Shown in pieces: positions 13,376-26,003 of a stretch of 64,000 bases of DNA. The position numbers and the translations under genes are program-made. The first letter of the stretch is position 1. Each line of letters opens with the position of its first letter. The DNA comes from Epiperipatus broadwayi (taxonomy: Eukaryota; Onychophora; Udeonychophora; Euonychophora; Peripatidae), in contig JAQFVV010006737.1 of the NCBI GenBank assembly GCA_028023455.1, forward strand, positions 62,001-126,000, read 5' to 3'. The notes below the pieces were generated by a model. The model did not search any database, was not told the DNA's origin, and saw nothing but the letters and a program-made list of their open reading frames with translations.

Positions 13376-13795
13376 ATGAGCACAGACTTTCACACGACCC
13401 ACCACTCTCCACACTATCTCATAATACTGATACACTTGAACACATATATGTTGAAAAGATAAATAATCACCAATATATGTATTTCATGCTAAACTAGCAA
13501 TCATCAGTTGGTCCAGATTACCATCTCTACACATATATGCTATAAGTGCTCAGATATATTAGTAAATTGAAGTCTGTCCATTAAAGTATGAAGTTTGGCT
13601 ATCTTAATATATACCTGAGCACTTATAGCATATATGTGTAGAGATGGTAATCTGGACCAACTGATGGTTGCTGGTTTAGCATGAAATATGCATATTGGTG
13701 ATTATTTATCTTTTCAACATATATGTGTTCAAGTGTATCAGTGTTATGAGATAGTGTGGAGAGTGGTGGGTGATGTGAAAGTCTGTGCTCATATA
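13376..13795. repeat. FB1 family inverted pair, best preserved copy
   Basis: Arms of about 180 bases (13376-13556 and 13613-13795) are highly similar reverse complements around a ~55-base centre. The ends read tatgagcacagactttcac and gtgaaagtctgtgctcata, with short tata sequence outside each end as a possible target duplication. Interior landmarks are atatgtgtagagatggtaat and ctggaccaactgatg. A single arm of the same family lies at 60156-60345. No protein is encoded. Confidence 0.8.
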
Positions 13796-14166
13796 CTCTA
13801 TAATGGATTTAATGTAAATTCAGCACTGTTAAGTAGCCCAGGCCACTTTCTCCTATGTGTGACATAGTTTGCTAAGTATTTATCAATACTATTTATTGCC
13901 TTTGACTTCACAAGTGTCAAACTTTGCATTCACAATTTGACACTGACCATTTTATATAATTATATTAATGATAATTGCTAAACAATTATTAAACTACAGA
14001 TTATTCCTATCTCACCTGTAATCTTTAAATCTGTGTTAAAAATTAGTATATCTATTTTGAAATTAAATATAAACATATACAATAACTCAATTTCATCTTT
14101 ATTTATTTTTTGAATGTAAAATATCGTTTTTAGATAATTAAAATTTTTACTCTACCATCTTTACTT
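13796..14166. other. AT-rich intergenic DNA
   Basis: Nothing recognised. Confidence 0.6.
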
Positions 14167-14340
14167 TTCAAACTCAGACTATCACATGATCCTCAACTCT
14201 CCATGCCATTTCATATTGTTGTTTTAGCATGGAATATGTACATTGGTGATTACCTTTTCAATATGTGTTTGATCAGGTGAGTCAGCAATATTAGATGGCA
14301 TGGAGAGTTGAGGGTCATGTGAAAGTCTGAGTTTGAATCC
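14167..14340. repeat. FB1 family truncated inverted pair
   Basis: Arms of about 43 bases (14167-14211 and 14293-14337) are near-perfect reverse complements. The right arm reads gagttgagggtcatgtgaaa then gtctgagtttgaatcc. The centre retains FB1 words such as ttttagcatggaatatgtac. The terminal word gagtttgaatcc resembles a tRNA B box, but no matching A box is evident. Confidence 0.7.
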
Positions 14341-14355
14341 TGCATACATTACATA

Positions 14356-14375
14356 TATATGCAGGTTTAAGCCTG

Positions 14376-14408
<33 letters not shown>

Positions 14409-14427
14409 GCAGGTTTAAGCCTGTATA
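14356..14427. repeat. Direct repeats flanking (TA)n
   Basis: The 24-base word starting tatatgcaggtttaagcctg occurs at 14356-14379 and 14404-14427 with a (TA)n tract between them. The word is itself partly self-complementary. It looks like slippage or unequal exchange across a TA tract. Confidence 0.85.
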
Positions 14428-14579
14428 GTGTATTAATTTACATATTTACTTCTATAAATTATTAGTAATAATCATAAATGCATTTACTCAAAGTGATTGG
14501 TGCCAAAATTGTAAATGAATAATGACAGTAAACTATGTAATAAAATTGATATTTGAAAAACATTTGATGGAGTGTTAGC

Positions 14580-14697
14580 AAATTCAGTTTTTTTTTTTCA
14601 TATGTTAAATGCGTTGACTGGGAAGCGAACGCAGTCCAGAGGCTTGAAAGGCAGTTATGCTAACCACTAGGCCACCAACACTTGACGAAATTCAGTT
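14580..14697 (-). mobile_element. Short tRNA-Val-like SINE, copy 1
   Basis: On the minus strand, a leader resembling CAAGTGTTGGT is followed by a tRNA-like body with a polymerase III A box (TGGCCTAGTGGTTAGCA), a B-box-like segment (GCGTTCGCTTCCC), and a tail ending CATATG plus poly-A. A 10-base direct repeat AAATTCAGTT flanks it exactly (14580-14589 and 14688-14697), the target duplication expected of LINE-driven insertion. The body is only about 98 bases, with no unique 3' region beyond the tRNA part. Sister copies are at 21921-22026 and 27456-27551. It is not a functional tRNA gene because of its leader, tail and degenerate arms. Confidence 0.85.
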
Positions 14698-16686
14698 GGT
14701 GATATAATATGTATAAAAATTAAACAAAATTTATACAATATTTTGCTATTACTACATAGTAGTTTATACTGACAGGAAGCAAACATTGATACGAAATGGA
14801 AATTCACATAGTTAGATAGACAATAATGTAGACTAAAGTTTTTTGAGTGGAAATTTTAAATTGATAAAATTAGTAAAGAAGTAAAAATAAATGATCGTAG
14901 AGAAAACAGATTGCTTAATCTTCTATGTGACCTAGTTTTAATTTATTATATGTCTTTTCATAAATGGTTCATAAAGAAGGACGCTAAATTATAATGCTTC
15001 CGATTCTTATAACTGTTTCATACATATTTAAATAATAGTAAAGACTGATAAAAACTATATAATATTGTACATTCGGCCATATTATTTTATTTATTTTTTA
15101 ATTGAAAAAAAATCTGAAGAAGTCAGGAAGTTATGAGCAGTCAGAAAATGTGATTTGCCCAGATTCTATTGTTCTCTAAAGGGGAAGAAAGTTATTTCCT
15201 TTTTGATGATACTTCTTATGAAACTCATCAGTAATAGTATTATCTGTTAAAATTGACATGGCGTGATAATTTTTTTTAATATTTTAATAATTATAAAGTT
15301 TAATGCAGAATTTGACAGATTATCATAAATCTGCCTTTGTATGTTCACATTTAAATAAATAACTTAAAAATAATTCATTCATTTTCTAAAAGAGTGTTTA
15401 CACTAACTTATAATGTTGTCTATTGTGCATTGTTCACATTTATAAATCAAATTATTAAATATTTAAAAAGATAAAATGTCATTTATTTTAGAATATTATT
15501 CATTTTTAAATTAAAAATAAATCAGATCCAATTTATTGAATTTTAATATAAAATAAAAATTATATACAGAAGTGAACGGTTGAGCATTTTCAAAAAATCT
15601 TACTAATTAATACAATAAATAATACCAAATAGTTAAAGAGTTACAGATGCAAGTAGCGTGATCGATACTGTTAAATTTCTATTAAATAAAACATTTTCTA
15701 TATAGTTTGTTAAAAACGTATTCTTTATTTTATGAGAAATACTTATATATACATATATGATGTAGAATATTTATCTAAAATAATAAATCTTAGCATGCAA
15801 TGTTTATCAAAACACATAATTTTTACGAGTCAAAATATTCTATATGAAATAAATTTTAATGCTCACATTAAAATAACATTATCTAATGTAAATAGCATAT
15901 TTTTTTTTTTAAAAAAATTAGTAACTATGACAAATAATTATAGTTTCTCACAAAATATATTGTTATTAATGGAAAAATGATAAAGCTTTATTTGTAAGGT
16001 TTTTCTATGCAAGTATTTCCTTTATAAGAAATAAAATGGCAGAGATACAAAATGAGCAAACTGAAACATTAGCTGTGTTTGGGACAGAAAGTCGGTGACA
16101 GCTTATTTTAAAAAATGAAAACAGTCTCAGAAAGCCACAACTGATATTAGTCAATAATGTTTTCTAAATAATTTTCACAAATAGATTATTACAAAGTTCC
16201 CATATTAATAGATAAAACAAGTATTATATCAATATAATTACAATATTCATTCCATTTAGATATTTATGTTAAAATGAATATTTTTATAAGAAAAAAAAAA
16301 CATTGATTAGTTTTGACATTAATTTACATGAGTGGTTGACTCCAATGTTTTAAGCTAGTTTCCAGTAAGCTTCAACTGCAACATTGAACCATTATGCTAA
16401 TACCACAATCACATACATCAAATAAAGCTAAAAATTATATTTATATCATCATTTTCAAACATAATTAATCTACTAAAATTTGTTAATCTCTCCATATTTA
16501 ATACATTTTTCTGATCCATAACTTCTCATGCCTGATGCTTTACTTCCATATATCAGCAATCTTTTTCACATATGGTGTCTTAAAATTTTATTCAGTAGCA
16601 ACTTGAGGAACACAAGGAATATTATTTCATCTTTTATAAATCTAATTGTTTAAATAAAGCTGCTAAGGCCACTTTTATTAAAATAA

Positions 16687-16690
<4 letters not shown>
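14698..16690. other. AT-rich intergenic DNA
   Basis: No recognised gene. An 82-codon frame at 15732-15980 is rich in I, N, S and Y as expected of chance frames here. Confidence 0.6.

Positions 16691-16783
<93 letters not shown>
16691..16783. repeat. (TA)n microsatellite
   Basis: Uninterrupted TA array of about 93 bases. Confidence 0.95.
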
Positions 16784-16785
<2 letters not shown>

Positions 16786-19700
16786 CAAAAGCAAAGAATT
16801 CTATAAACAACTGCTGATATAAATTTTTATACAGAAAAATAATCGGAATTTATATTTATATTTAAGCCCCTGTACATTATTTTTAATTAATGATCAATAC
16901 CTAATTTTTTTTACTCACCTTTAAATAAAATCATTTCATATTATGAAAAGAAAAAAATGTGTAAATTTAATTAAAATTTAGAAAAAATTATCAATGCAAA
17001 ATTGCAAAAAACCTCATGGCACACAATGTTGTGAGTGTTAGTCAATTATTAAATCTTTTTCTATGTGGTAATAGTTTACACTTCAATTTTTAAAAAAAAA
17101 AAATAATTGGCAGCTCTGAAGGACATGTGCAAAACTGTCCATGTGACAAACAGAGTGTTGTTACATAATATGTGGGGTATAAAATAGTCAGTATTTCAAT
17201 CTATACAACAATTAATGCATTTTTACATACTTAAATTGAGTACTGATTTCATAATAGCAAATTATCATCTTTAAATTCTAGTCTATGCATTATTTTTTTT
17301 TCTGTTAATTAAACACATTATTTTAAAATGTTTTTTGTATTTCAAATTATTTTTATGCTCAACAATTTTCAAATTAGAAAGTAATTACAATTCCTAAAGT
17401 CAAAATTTGTTACTTTTTGAATTTTTTTGGTTATATACATTTTCATATTTACTTCAGAGTCTATGCCTATATTGATTGAGAATCTCTGGTAAACTAGAAT
17501 ATAAAAAAAAATATATTTTTTTTCTTTTAAAATAAATTCTTTAATCTTACTATATTTTTAAAGCTATGTTTTCACTTTAATTTATTTGGAAGAAGTAGAT
17601 GCTTGATAAAATAAGGGAATAAAATCATTTTATAACTAATTATTTTTATTTAATAACCTGGATCCATAAAAATTTTTTCGTACTTGTGAGTTTTCATGTA
17701 AACCAAGATGGCAGCTGGTAGTTTTAATAAATGCACAGTTTAGGAGAGCCAATAATGTCCCAAAGATGTGTTAGTTGTTAAATTAAAACATAATTAATAA
17801 TTAGATTTAAAAAAATAATAAATACTGATAAATTTTATTAAGAAGCTTTATTTAAAGTTTTATTTTATTATTTATATTATAACATGAGAAGATATTATTG
17901 TCATGAGAAGCAACAAATGCTCTCTACATTGTTATACCTTGGTTCAATTCAGTGTATTTCTTTTTGCCAGTAGTTTTTTTTTTTTTTGGAAACTTGACAT
18001 AATGATGAAAAAGTGGGACCTTCCTATCTCAGAACATGATCCAGTGCACTAGTTCCAAAGGTCCAGGATCCTGCCCTCTCAATGTGTGTGCATCAGTAGT
18101 CACAATGTGATTTCATGCAATCGACATGAATAAAGTTAAATACAAGCAGTCCTCAACATTAATACATAATTGATTCATAAAATGTGTATGAAGTTGAAAG
18201 TAGAGCAATATAAATAAACATTAATAAGTGTATGCTAACCAAAAATAAATTTAAATGTGGTACTAAAGCATCTATTTTCCCTCTCCCTAAATATGATATT
18301 TCAAACATGAATTTCTTAACTGCAATCATATTTTCTTTGTAATTGTACCTCTGTAGTTCAAAGCACATCTACTGATTGTTTTCCAGACATTTTTTACTAA
18401 TTCTTCACATAAACTTAATAATATGCTAATCAAAATTAAATGTAATTATGGTACTGATCCATATATTTAATTTTAATGAGGTATATTGATTAATATCTGG
18501 TGTCATTTTCATAAATTTATCAAGAGATAGTTGTATTATACTCTTTTTCTTTTCTTGATAAAGAGTTCTGTAATGTGCTGTGTCTTTTTTTGATATGAGA
18601 TATACAAAATATGTACAAAATAGTAAATTGTAAGAAACTAGAATGTATGAAAGTTCAGGATAATCTGTATTGTTGTTTTTTTTAAATTTCTGTTAATATT
18701 TTAAACCAAAAAAAAACAACAACTATATATTGTAATTAGTTTTTCCACAATAATTTTTTTTTTAAAACAACAGTAATAAAACATAAATTGTAAACATTTA
18801 ATATGATGTTTTTAGTACGCATTTTCTGTAAACACTTTTGCACCTGCACCTGAAACTGTAGATTTATCTAAATGGCTGCTATCTTGGTTTACTTGAGAAT
18901 TCACAAGGACTATTTTTCCTCTAACATTATTAATTGTTATTAGAAAAAAAGACTCAAATGTTTTATTTAAAGTAATATAAACTATGATTGTTGCCATTTT
19001 ATGAATGTTAAATAGATTATGAATAATAATTGTGAATTTGATATAAAAAGTGTGTGTAATAAATTTTAAACTAGAAAAAAAAAACTTAAACATTTAAAAA
19101 TTTCTACTAAATTAATCAAACAATAAGAATAAACATAAGGGATCAAGGCAAGGCATAATAAATAACTTCAGAAATGAAAAATAACAACAGATTCAAAATT
19201 GAGACTATTTATTAGTAATTAACTTGTCAGATGGGTTCAAATAACTTAAATATTAATATTTTAAAAATATATTTGGTTCAGTGAGAGGGATTTTGTCACT
19301 ACCAAAATATAACAAGCAAAAACAGTGCATAAAATAATATGAACTTAATAAAGAACATTTGGTAATTATAATGCTAACAATAATATAAACTTTAAATTAT
19401 ATGAAGAATTAATGGCTTGTTAATAAAGTAATTATAATAATTTACAAACCATCTTTTATTTAATAACCATGGGCAATATGATCAAGATCAGTGAATGATG
19501 TATCTAATGATTTAGATAAACAGGTTATTCCAAAACTAAATGTTTCATCTTTAAAATATTAATTAAAAATAATACATATGCCTAAGATCAACAGTATTTT
19601 GATCAATAAGTCATAAAGCTTTATATACTCTAAATATGAGAGCTTATTACAATTTATTTTGATATGCTGACACATAATAAATCTACTATATTGACTGCTG

Positions 19701-21905
19701 ATGATTTTTATGACAACAGTAAAAATAATATGTTGATAGCAATAGCAATAACAATATGGATATTAATTAGTAATAAGGCCACAGAGAACAAAATATAAAT
19801 TTCAAACAAAATTTATTTACATTATTTACAAGTTTTGTGAATATAATAACAATAAAGAAACATAAATAATTTTGAACGATTGTGACAGAAATTTGCATAA
19901 AAAAAGATTTTATTACATTTTATGATTAAGGGAAGATCTAATAGGATCTTTTAAATACTTTAATAACTTATTACTCACATTGAGTTTATTTAACTTACTA
20001 TACATTTCATATTTTACGTATCTATTAATAGCATGGCTCTAAGAACTTATCCACTCCAAATAAATAGAGGCAATATATTTCAAATCTCTATTCAATGGTT
20101 AATAAGCTACCAAGATTAACACACAGGATAACGCAATAAACATAAAGTTACAGTATATATGCATTAATTATACAATAATACTCAGACACACCTTGTCTGC
20201 TATTTTGTTTATTATTTAACTTTCAGCTATAATAATATTTATTAATATAATAAGATAAGTTAAAAAGTTAAATATAATAAATTCTGAGTGTTTCAAGTTA
20301 CAAAACTGGGTGGGTCTTTTATACAATCTCCATTAACCTTCATTAAAATCGTGTTACCACCACGGTTAACACACATGCAATAGTTTCGTCAAATTAAAAT
20401 GACCTGTCGTTTAAACATAAACAAGTATCTTTTAACTTTTATTACCAATCGGCAATAAATTGGACGAACTAAGCAGATTTTGTATTGACGAGTGAACAAA
20501 ACTTTACAAGTTTAATGCTCTGAAAAGGATCAAAAGAAAGGGTTTTGTTCAAATAAAAATAATTACGTTTTACAAAATCGATCACACACGTTCTAGCTAA
20601 GATAATTTTAGCTATATGTTTAAATATAAATACTTAAATATGCACACTTCTTTAAATTTGAAATATATAGTTTTGTGTGCGATGTAATTTATTTTAATAA
20701 TAAATATATGTATAATTATGGTATGTGAAGCATTCATTTTGCATAAGATGCTATCATAACTATTATCAAAAATGTTACGAAGCAATAATACTCCTGATGA
20801 TAGATAGTTAAGTGTTTAATTATTTTTATCAAATAGCCGATGAAAATGTAAAATCGTGTTGCAGCATATACTGACCAAGAAAAAATAATTCATTTTTAAA
20901 AAATCAATAACCAATTTATTAGTAAGTAAATTTACATATTAAAAAACTGCTTTATTAAAAATATTTTTTGAAAAAAAAAATCGATTTTTTAATTTTTTGC
21001 CTTGACACAAATTTTTAATAACCGTTTTATTAAAATTTGTAGTTTGCAAAATTATTATTATGTTTGAAATTATAAAGTGTTACTAACTTCTCTATGTTCA
21101 TATTATTCCTTAAATGTGATTTCACCCCTCTTATAGTATAAAGACATTATTTCGGTTCTGCTGTGGTCGTTGGAAATGTTGCTAAAATATTTAAAAGTTT
21201 AATTATTGCACTAATAAAGCATTCGCTAATTTTTCTTCAGTTTGCACTTATATAATATTGTAAACAATGTTATTATTTATAAGTGCACTGCTTAACCATT
21301 GCTTGGAAGTTTATAAACGAGATTGTTATTACTAATAATGATTGAGGTTTTTTTTTTAATCTTTCGATCAAAATACACTTGTCAAAAGATCTCTAAAATT
21401 AAGAAATCTCCTTTTATAAATTCATTTGAAAATATATATGTGTGTATAAAATTGTACTCATGTGAATGGAGACCTTTAATTGTACATCTTAAAATGTTAG
21501 AAGGATTTTTTCAATTTTTTTAATAATATTTCGACTAACATATTTACCAAAAAAAAAAAAAAAGAAACAAATTCTTTAACAATACACAAGTTTATTTAAG
21601 ATCGTTGTGTATATTAACAAAAGATATAAAACAACAAATGTAAATTGAAATTTTGAAAATACTAATTCAAGAGTTAATGATACCTGAATTGATGCAACTA
21701 GGTCACCTTTAGTGGTGCTCAAACATTATAAGATCTTAGTGATGAATTATTTGAATACTTTACTTAATATCAATCATTAATCAACTTAGTAAATTATAAT
21801 TTGATTAAATTTCCAATCACTTTTAAATGAGTAATCTATTCCAAAACCTTTGAATTTGTAAACCAACTCCCTCCACATATTTATTTCTATTGAAACATTC
21901 ATATC
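16784..21905. other. AT-rich intergenic DNA
   Basis: No gene recognised. A word of the form cttgtga..aaccaagatggcagc occurs at about 17691-17715, and a reverse-complement relative occurs at about 18868-18905 (ggctgctatcttggtttact). This may be a diverged inverted repeat pair 1.2 kb apart. The 93-codon minus frame at 18812-19093 overlaps the second copy and shows no recognisable domain. Confidence 0.5.
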
Positions 21906-22041
21906 TTGTAGTCATAATACTTTTTTTTCATATGTATCGCATCAGTTGGGAAGTGAACCTGCAACAACTGTCTACTTGCATGCAATGCAGCTGTGCTGAC
22001 CTCTTGGCTATCAATGCTTGGCTGTATTGTAGTCATAATAC
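21906..22041 (-). mobile_element. Short tRNA-Val-like SINE, copy 2
   Basis: Minus-strand body at 21921-22026, flanked by a perfect 15-base target duplication TTGTAGTCATAATAC (21906-21920 and 22027-22041). It keeps the leader (CCAAGCATTGAT), a degenerate A box (AGCCAAGAGGTCAGCA), a B box (GGTTCACTTCC) and the CATATGAAAAAAAA tail. The anticodon arm carries extra bases relative to the copy at 27456-27551. The intact target duplication makes retroposition clear despite the body's divergence. Confidence 0.88.
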
Positions 22042-22562
22042 CTTTGACATGTACTTTTCCAGTTACAAAAATACCTAAACTAGGACTTCAATCTATAAAT
22101 TGTGAGCCATATGAATCCCTTTTACCCAGTGCTTATAGGTAAGCTCTTTTTAATATGATACATATAAACACATTTTATTTTTTCTTGTGATTTGTAAATA
22201 AGCATTTTCATACTTTTAGGGGAAGAAAAAAGTGATCTTCCAAATTGTTCATTGAATTCTGTTTTATTATATAATAATAATTAATGATAAAATATTTTTG
22301 AGTGTTTTAAAAGAATTTCAGTTTTTTTTTATATGCATATTGATTCTGCAATATTATATGACTAAAATATAATTACAACCATTCTGGAATCTGTATTCTT
22401 ATTAAGTTATTTCCATTTCTCCCTTTTTAATATTTTACCCAGGGTATTTAAATAAAATAACTTTTCAGGTTAAAAAAATCAACATTAATCTTATAATTGC
22501 TGCATAAAAAATAATTTAAGAGATATAAGTTGGCTCTATTTCAAATATATAAATATATATTC
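22042..22562. other. AT-rich intergenic DNA
   Basis: Nothing recognised. Confidence 0.6.
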
Positions 22563-23650
22563 ACTAGAGTAAGCTTACCAATAGCTCCAATCAAGCTTTA
22601 GTTTATAAGTGCCAAAAGAGAAAAAATTCAAAATCTCTATCAGAATGTCCTTATCCTGAGATCATTGTTTTCAAGTTTATGGCTCATGTCAGTGAGGAGC
22701 TAGAACTCCAGACACTAGATCCAAAATACCAACTCAAAAATCAGTACTTATTTAATACGTTACTATCAATTGGAAAATCTGAATTTTTCAGACACATAAA
22801 GGTTTTCAAATCCATCCTTACAAACAAGATATCTATATGGGTCTAAACTCAGTTTAGTTTCACTATATATTAATAGCATTAGCAATATAACATCCCAAAA
22901 GCTTTCAAGGGCACACTTATAATAATTAATAAAACAAGACACAAATTTCTTATATTAAAATGTTTACTAGAGGGAGCTTAACAATAGCTCCAATCAAACT
23001 TCAATTTATAAGTGCTGAAAGTAAAATCTCTATTGGAATATCCCTATCACCAGACCAATTGTTTTCAGCTTATGGCTCACCTCAGTGAGGGGCTAGGATT
23101 CCAGATCCTAGATTTAAAATAACTCAAAAGTCAGTACTTATTTAATATGTTACTGTCAATTTGAAAACCTGAATTTTCCAGACACATAAATGTCTTCAAA
23201 TCCAGTTTTGCAAACAAGATAGCTATATGGGTCTGAACTTATTTCAGTTTCACCATATATTAATAGCCTCACCAATATAACATCACAAAAGCCTACAAGA
23301 GTACACTTATAATAATTAATAAAACAAGACACAAATTGTGTAACTTGCTTTTAAGCTTGTATTAAAACTTTTACTAGATGGAGCTTACCAGTAACCCCAA
23401 TCAAGCTTTAATTTATAGGTGCTGAAATCTCTATAGGAATGTCTTTATCCCCAGACTGGTAAGCCATAAGCTTAAAACCAATTAGTCTGGGGATAAGGAC
23501 ATTCCAATAGAGATTTTAAATTATTTCTCTTTCAGCACTTATAAATTAAAGTTTGTTTGGGGTTATTGGTAAGTTCCCTCTATGGATCATTTTAATACAA
23601 GCTTAAAAGCAAGCTACACAATTCGTGTCTTGTTTTATTAATTATTATAT
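22563..23650. repeat. ~405-bp tandem repeat ending in an inverted partial unit
   Basis: Units begin at about 22563, 22967 and 23374, with the recurrent start ctagaggagcttaccaatag-like and the interior words tcagtacttatttaata, cagacacataaa and aataaaacaagacacaaat. Unit 3 stops after about 86 bases at tccccagact. It is then followed by a reverse-complement partial unit (about 23460-23650) starting near agtctggggataaggac. The junction can form a hairpin with a short spacer. Units differ by scattered substitutions, so the array is not very young. No coding frame is present. Confidence 0.85.
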
Positions 23651-23837
23651 ATATAAGAATGCATATGCAGAACACATTTACTTAATTATAGCTACAGATG
23701 TCATTTAATATATGTTTTTTTTAAATTTCAAATATCATTTAATACTTAAAAAGTTACCATGAGTTTAAGAGAGAATGAAGTACAGTAGACTTGTGTCTCT
23801 TCTTACATTTACCTACAAGATTTCTCATAGATGATAA

Positions 23838-23881
<44 letters not shown>

Positions 23882-23883
23882 TG

Positions 23884-23930
<47 letters not shown>
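23838..23930. repeat. (AAT)n followed by (TA)n
   Basis: An AAT triplet array at about 23838-23881 is separated by a few bases from a (TA)n array at about 23886-23930. Confidence 0.95.
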
Positions 23931-23934
<4 letters not shown>

Positions 23935-24253
23935 TTTACATTTACCTCATCTGTGTATGTGTTTAATTAAAAATCAGATATATTAGTGTTTAGTTTAAAG
24001 TTTATATTTGGGCTAGGCTCTAGTTTAATAATTGATGAGTGATTAATGATAATCACTACTTTATTTATCTACAGTGGATAATATCAACTTTATGGGCAAA
24101 GCAAGTTTAGCAATTGTAAATTAAAATGTAATAAACATTTAATTAAATAAACTACAATAATGCAATTATGTAAAAGACAGAAGAATAATTACTTAGAGCA
24201 TTATAATAGGAAATGGCTAAATAAAAGATGGCTTAGGGTTGGCATTGATAAAA

Positions 24254-24256
<3 letters not shown>

Positions 24257-24328
<72 letters not shown>
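24257..24328. repeat. (TA)n microsatellite
   Basis: Uninterrupted TA array of about 72 bases. Confidence 0.95.
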
Positions 24329-24331
<3 letters not shown>

Positions 24332-25965
24332 TTATGAATTCAATATTACAAGCTTTTAATTTTTTGGTGTGAATTTTTTTTTAGCAGTTGGTAACATTAA
24401 CTGTGAATGGTAAATCTATAGATATATTTTTATACATGATCTACTGTAATCTGTTAATTAACTGTGTTCTCAGTTTACAAACACAAATAAAGTCATGACA
24501 TTATTGTAAAAAGTTCTATAGTTGATTTTGCAAGGGTGCCATTTTTTAAACGCATACATTTGACTAATACATTAAAATTACTTCTAATTATAAATTAAGC
24601 TAAAGTGTATTATTTATTTTAAAACCAAACTTTAAACTTTAAACCTAATTAAAATTAATATATTAATTATTAAATTGCAAGAATACTATTAATTTAAGCA
24701 ATCTTTTTTTTTTTCTATTGATACCATCTTCTTCAGCTATAATGCATCTTGGGGATCTATTCCTTTTACATGTGTTCTAATCTATATTTTTTAAGGATGT
24801 TTGGAATTTGAAAATTTTGTAGTATATGGTTATCTAAGCTTGATTCTTTGCAATAGGAGGAGAAATATTTTATATCTGGCAACAAAGCTACATAAATTAA
24901 TTAGCTTTTCTCTTTTCTTTGCAATATAATTTTTCTTTAAATTTTAGTTTATAATTATTCAATTAGAAAATGAATTGAATAATTCAAGTTCTAAGTTTCT
25001 AATTAAATAAATCTATATTCTCTGATAACTTGTATATTGTAGTCCACTTAATTTTCTACACAGTGAATATAGTTTTCACCATTGGAGGAAATACCATGCA
25101 TAGGTAATTGCAATAAAATGTTCAAATCTGGAATAAACTACTTGATCTCTCTCAATTGATTGCAGTTTGGATATTACCCAGTGCTCTCTCTTCTTACAAA
25201 CTATTTCCAGCAAAAAGTCATCCGATTATTTATTTACTGGAGACAATTCTAGATGTGATTTGGATTAATATTTAGGTAGTAAAAAAGATTTTTCTTTTTG
25301 TATATATAAAAAAAAAATCTGAAATACCTGATTAGCAATCAATCCATCATCAAGGCAACACAGATTAAAAAAAAAAAAAAAAACTTTCGGTAGACTTAAC
25401 TCATCCATCAATTTCAGATCAGATTTTTCTTTGGATTAATAATGAAAAAGTTAGCTTTTTAATTAAATCATTTTTAATGAGAAATAAAAGCTTCCAAAAT
25501 AAAAACACTTCTATTTTGCAAACCAGGGTGTTATTAAGTCATTTGTAAGTTTTTACAAAAATACATAATCAAATGTAAAAAATAAAATAAAATAACTGGC
25601 AATACTTAAGATGATTTACCAAAGTCTAAAAAATAACTATAGTATTTTATATAAGATTGGTCACATAAACATCATTTAGTAATAACTTTTGAATTATCGA
25701 TCGCTCTGGGTAAATTGATGTAGTAATTGGAATGAGAATTTTGGAAATGAAGATCCATAGATCATGAATCAATTTCTGTCACATGTGGTTCTTAAAATTC
25801 TTAGAAACTAGTGAGATATAAACAATTTGATTATTTATTTCTTTTTCAAAAATCTGTTAAAGAAAATGTATTGATTCTAAATGTTACATTACAAATGAAT
25901 AATCAAAGTGTTATCATACTTTAAACATTTTGCAAAATTATATTTTGAAAATTATAAGTTCACAT

Positions 25966-26003
<38 letters not shown>

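Noticed and set aside
14580-14697. Functional tRNA genes at the three Val-like sites
   Set aside because: Leaders, poly-A tails, target duplications and degraded arms show retroposed SINE copies.
17691-18905. Inverted aaccaagatggcagc words as ends of a 1.2-kb transposon
   Set aside because: Similarity is short (about 30 bases) and lacks defined ends or target duplications.
23838-23930. CRISPR-like or spaced repeat array
   Set aside because: Simple sequence repeats without unique spacers; no CRISPR structure anywhere in the window.
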